From: an uncultured Cardiobacterium sp.
GTDB taxonomy: Bacteria > Pseudomonadota > Gammaproteobacteria > Cardiobacteriales > Cardiobacteriaceae
Length of the DNA: 6,657 nucleotides
Direction of reading: 5' to 3'
Assembly (NCBI RefSeq): GCF_938028825.1
Contig: NZ_CALIZP010000055.1
Coordinates: 1-6,657 of the forward strand
The stretch's first letter is position 1. Every line of letters starts with the position of its first letter. The notes beneath the pieces were generated by a model. That model was not told where the DNA came from, made no database searches, and saw only the letters and a list, made by a program, of their open reading frames with translations. Shown here one piece after another: positions 6,477 through 6,657 of this stretch. The position numbers and the translations under genes are program-made.

Positions 6477-6657
6477 TGGCCGTCTCAAATAGAAACGATA
6501 CGGTGTTGGCTCACCTCGCCGTATTATAGCTAATGGATTTTATTTTTCATACAGATCCTAAATAGCTCGTCGATATAATTTATTCGCAACTTATTACGAA
6601 CAGATTTAACCCATGCCCACTTATGCTCAATAGGGTTAAGATCAGGGCTATAAGGCG
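6474..6657 (-). mobile_element. IS630-family insertion sequence, 3' end (cut by window edge)
   Basis: This contains the end of an IS630-type transposase gene and about 55 bases of non-coding sequence after its stop codon. Those bases (6474-6516) match the end of the left MITE, which supports the element's terminus being near 6474-6478, at the TATATGG junction with the right MITE. The exact end is ambiguous because both elements terminate in TATA-like sequence. The coding part is visibly more AT-rich than the neighbouring housekeeping genes, consistent with acquired DNA. Confidence 0.65.
6530..6657 (-). CDS. IS630-family transposase, C-terminal fragment (cut by window edge)
   Basis: Reading the minus strand from the right edge gives 41 residues and a TAG stop (6532-6530). 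The sequence starts PYSPDLNPIEHKWAWVK and ends MKNKIH. PYSPDLNPIE is the hallmark of the third catalytic region of IS630/Tc1-mariner DDE transposases; its glutamate, at 6626-6628, is the final acidic residue of the DDE triad. The helix after it (HKWAWVKSVRNKLR) is also typical. The N-terminal helix-turn-helix and the first two acidic residues lie beyond the window. There is no frameshift in the visible part, so the gene could be intact. Such enzymes insert at TA dinucleotides, which fits the TA-bounded repeats nearby. Confidence 0.85.
   Translation of the reverse strand, partial: PYSPDLNPIEHKWAWVKSVRNKLRINYIDELFRICMKNKIH

Overview
The window is a conserved, moderately GC-rich bacterial chromosome segment with mobile-element debris at both ends. 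Codon choice, gene set and the style of the repeats suggest a gammaproteobacterium, or a similar host-associated Neisseria/Cardiobacterium-like organism. The repeats (cores like GGTGTTGGCTCGCC and CCGTACT...GTACTGTCTGCGGC) and the IS5- and IS630-type fragments resemble what I associate with those oral and mucosal genera. Genus level is inference only.

Layout, left to right: (1) 1-120, minus strand, the first 40 codons of an IS5-family transposase running off the left edge. (2) About 125-288, a MITE-like repeat carrying a nested palindrome. (3) 299-1624, minus strand, rimO, the methylthiotransferase of ribosomal protein S12. (4) 1625-1801, a divergent promoter region with a TACAAT -10 box on each strand. 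(5) 1802-2281 and 2291-3616, plus strand, a two-gene operon: a small double-CBS-domain protein, then an ArsB/NhaD/CitMHS-type membrane transporter, closed by a strong hairpin terminator. (6) 3761-6313, plus strand, a glycogen/maltodextrin phosphorylase with its own RBS and strong terminator. (7) 6370-6476, a second MITE-like repeat directly after that terminator. (8) 6474-6657, the 3' end of an IS630-family insertion sequence, including the last 41 codons of its transposase on the minus strand.

The core genes form three separate transcription units: translation-apparatus modification, a CBS-transporter pair, and storage-glucan breakdown. The CBS protein and the transporter are the only pair that looks functionally coupled, because the transporter's Shine-Dalgarno overlaps the CBS stop codon. 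The phosphorylase is not in a glg operon within this window.

The main signal beyond ordinary gene content is the repeat family. The end of the left MITE and the end of the right IS630 element align over 43 bases with 36 identities, and all seven differences are transitions. The two MITEs also share an internal core. This fits small non-autonomous elements mobilised by, or derived from, the IS630 element. I found no convincing new defence, CRISPR or RNA system here.
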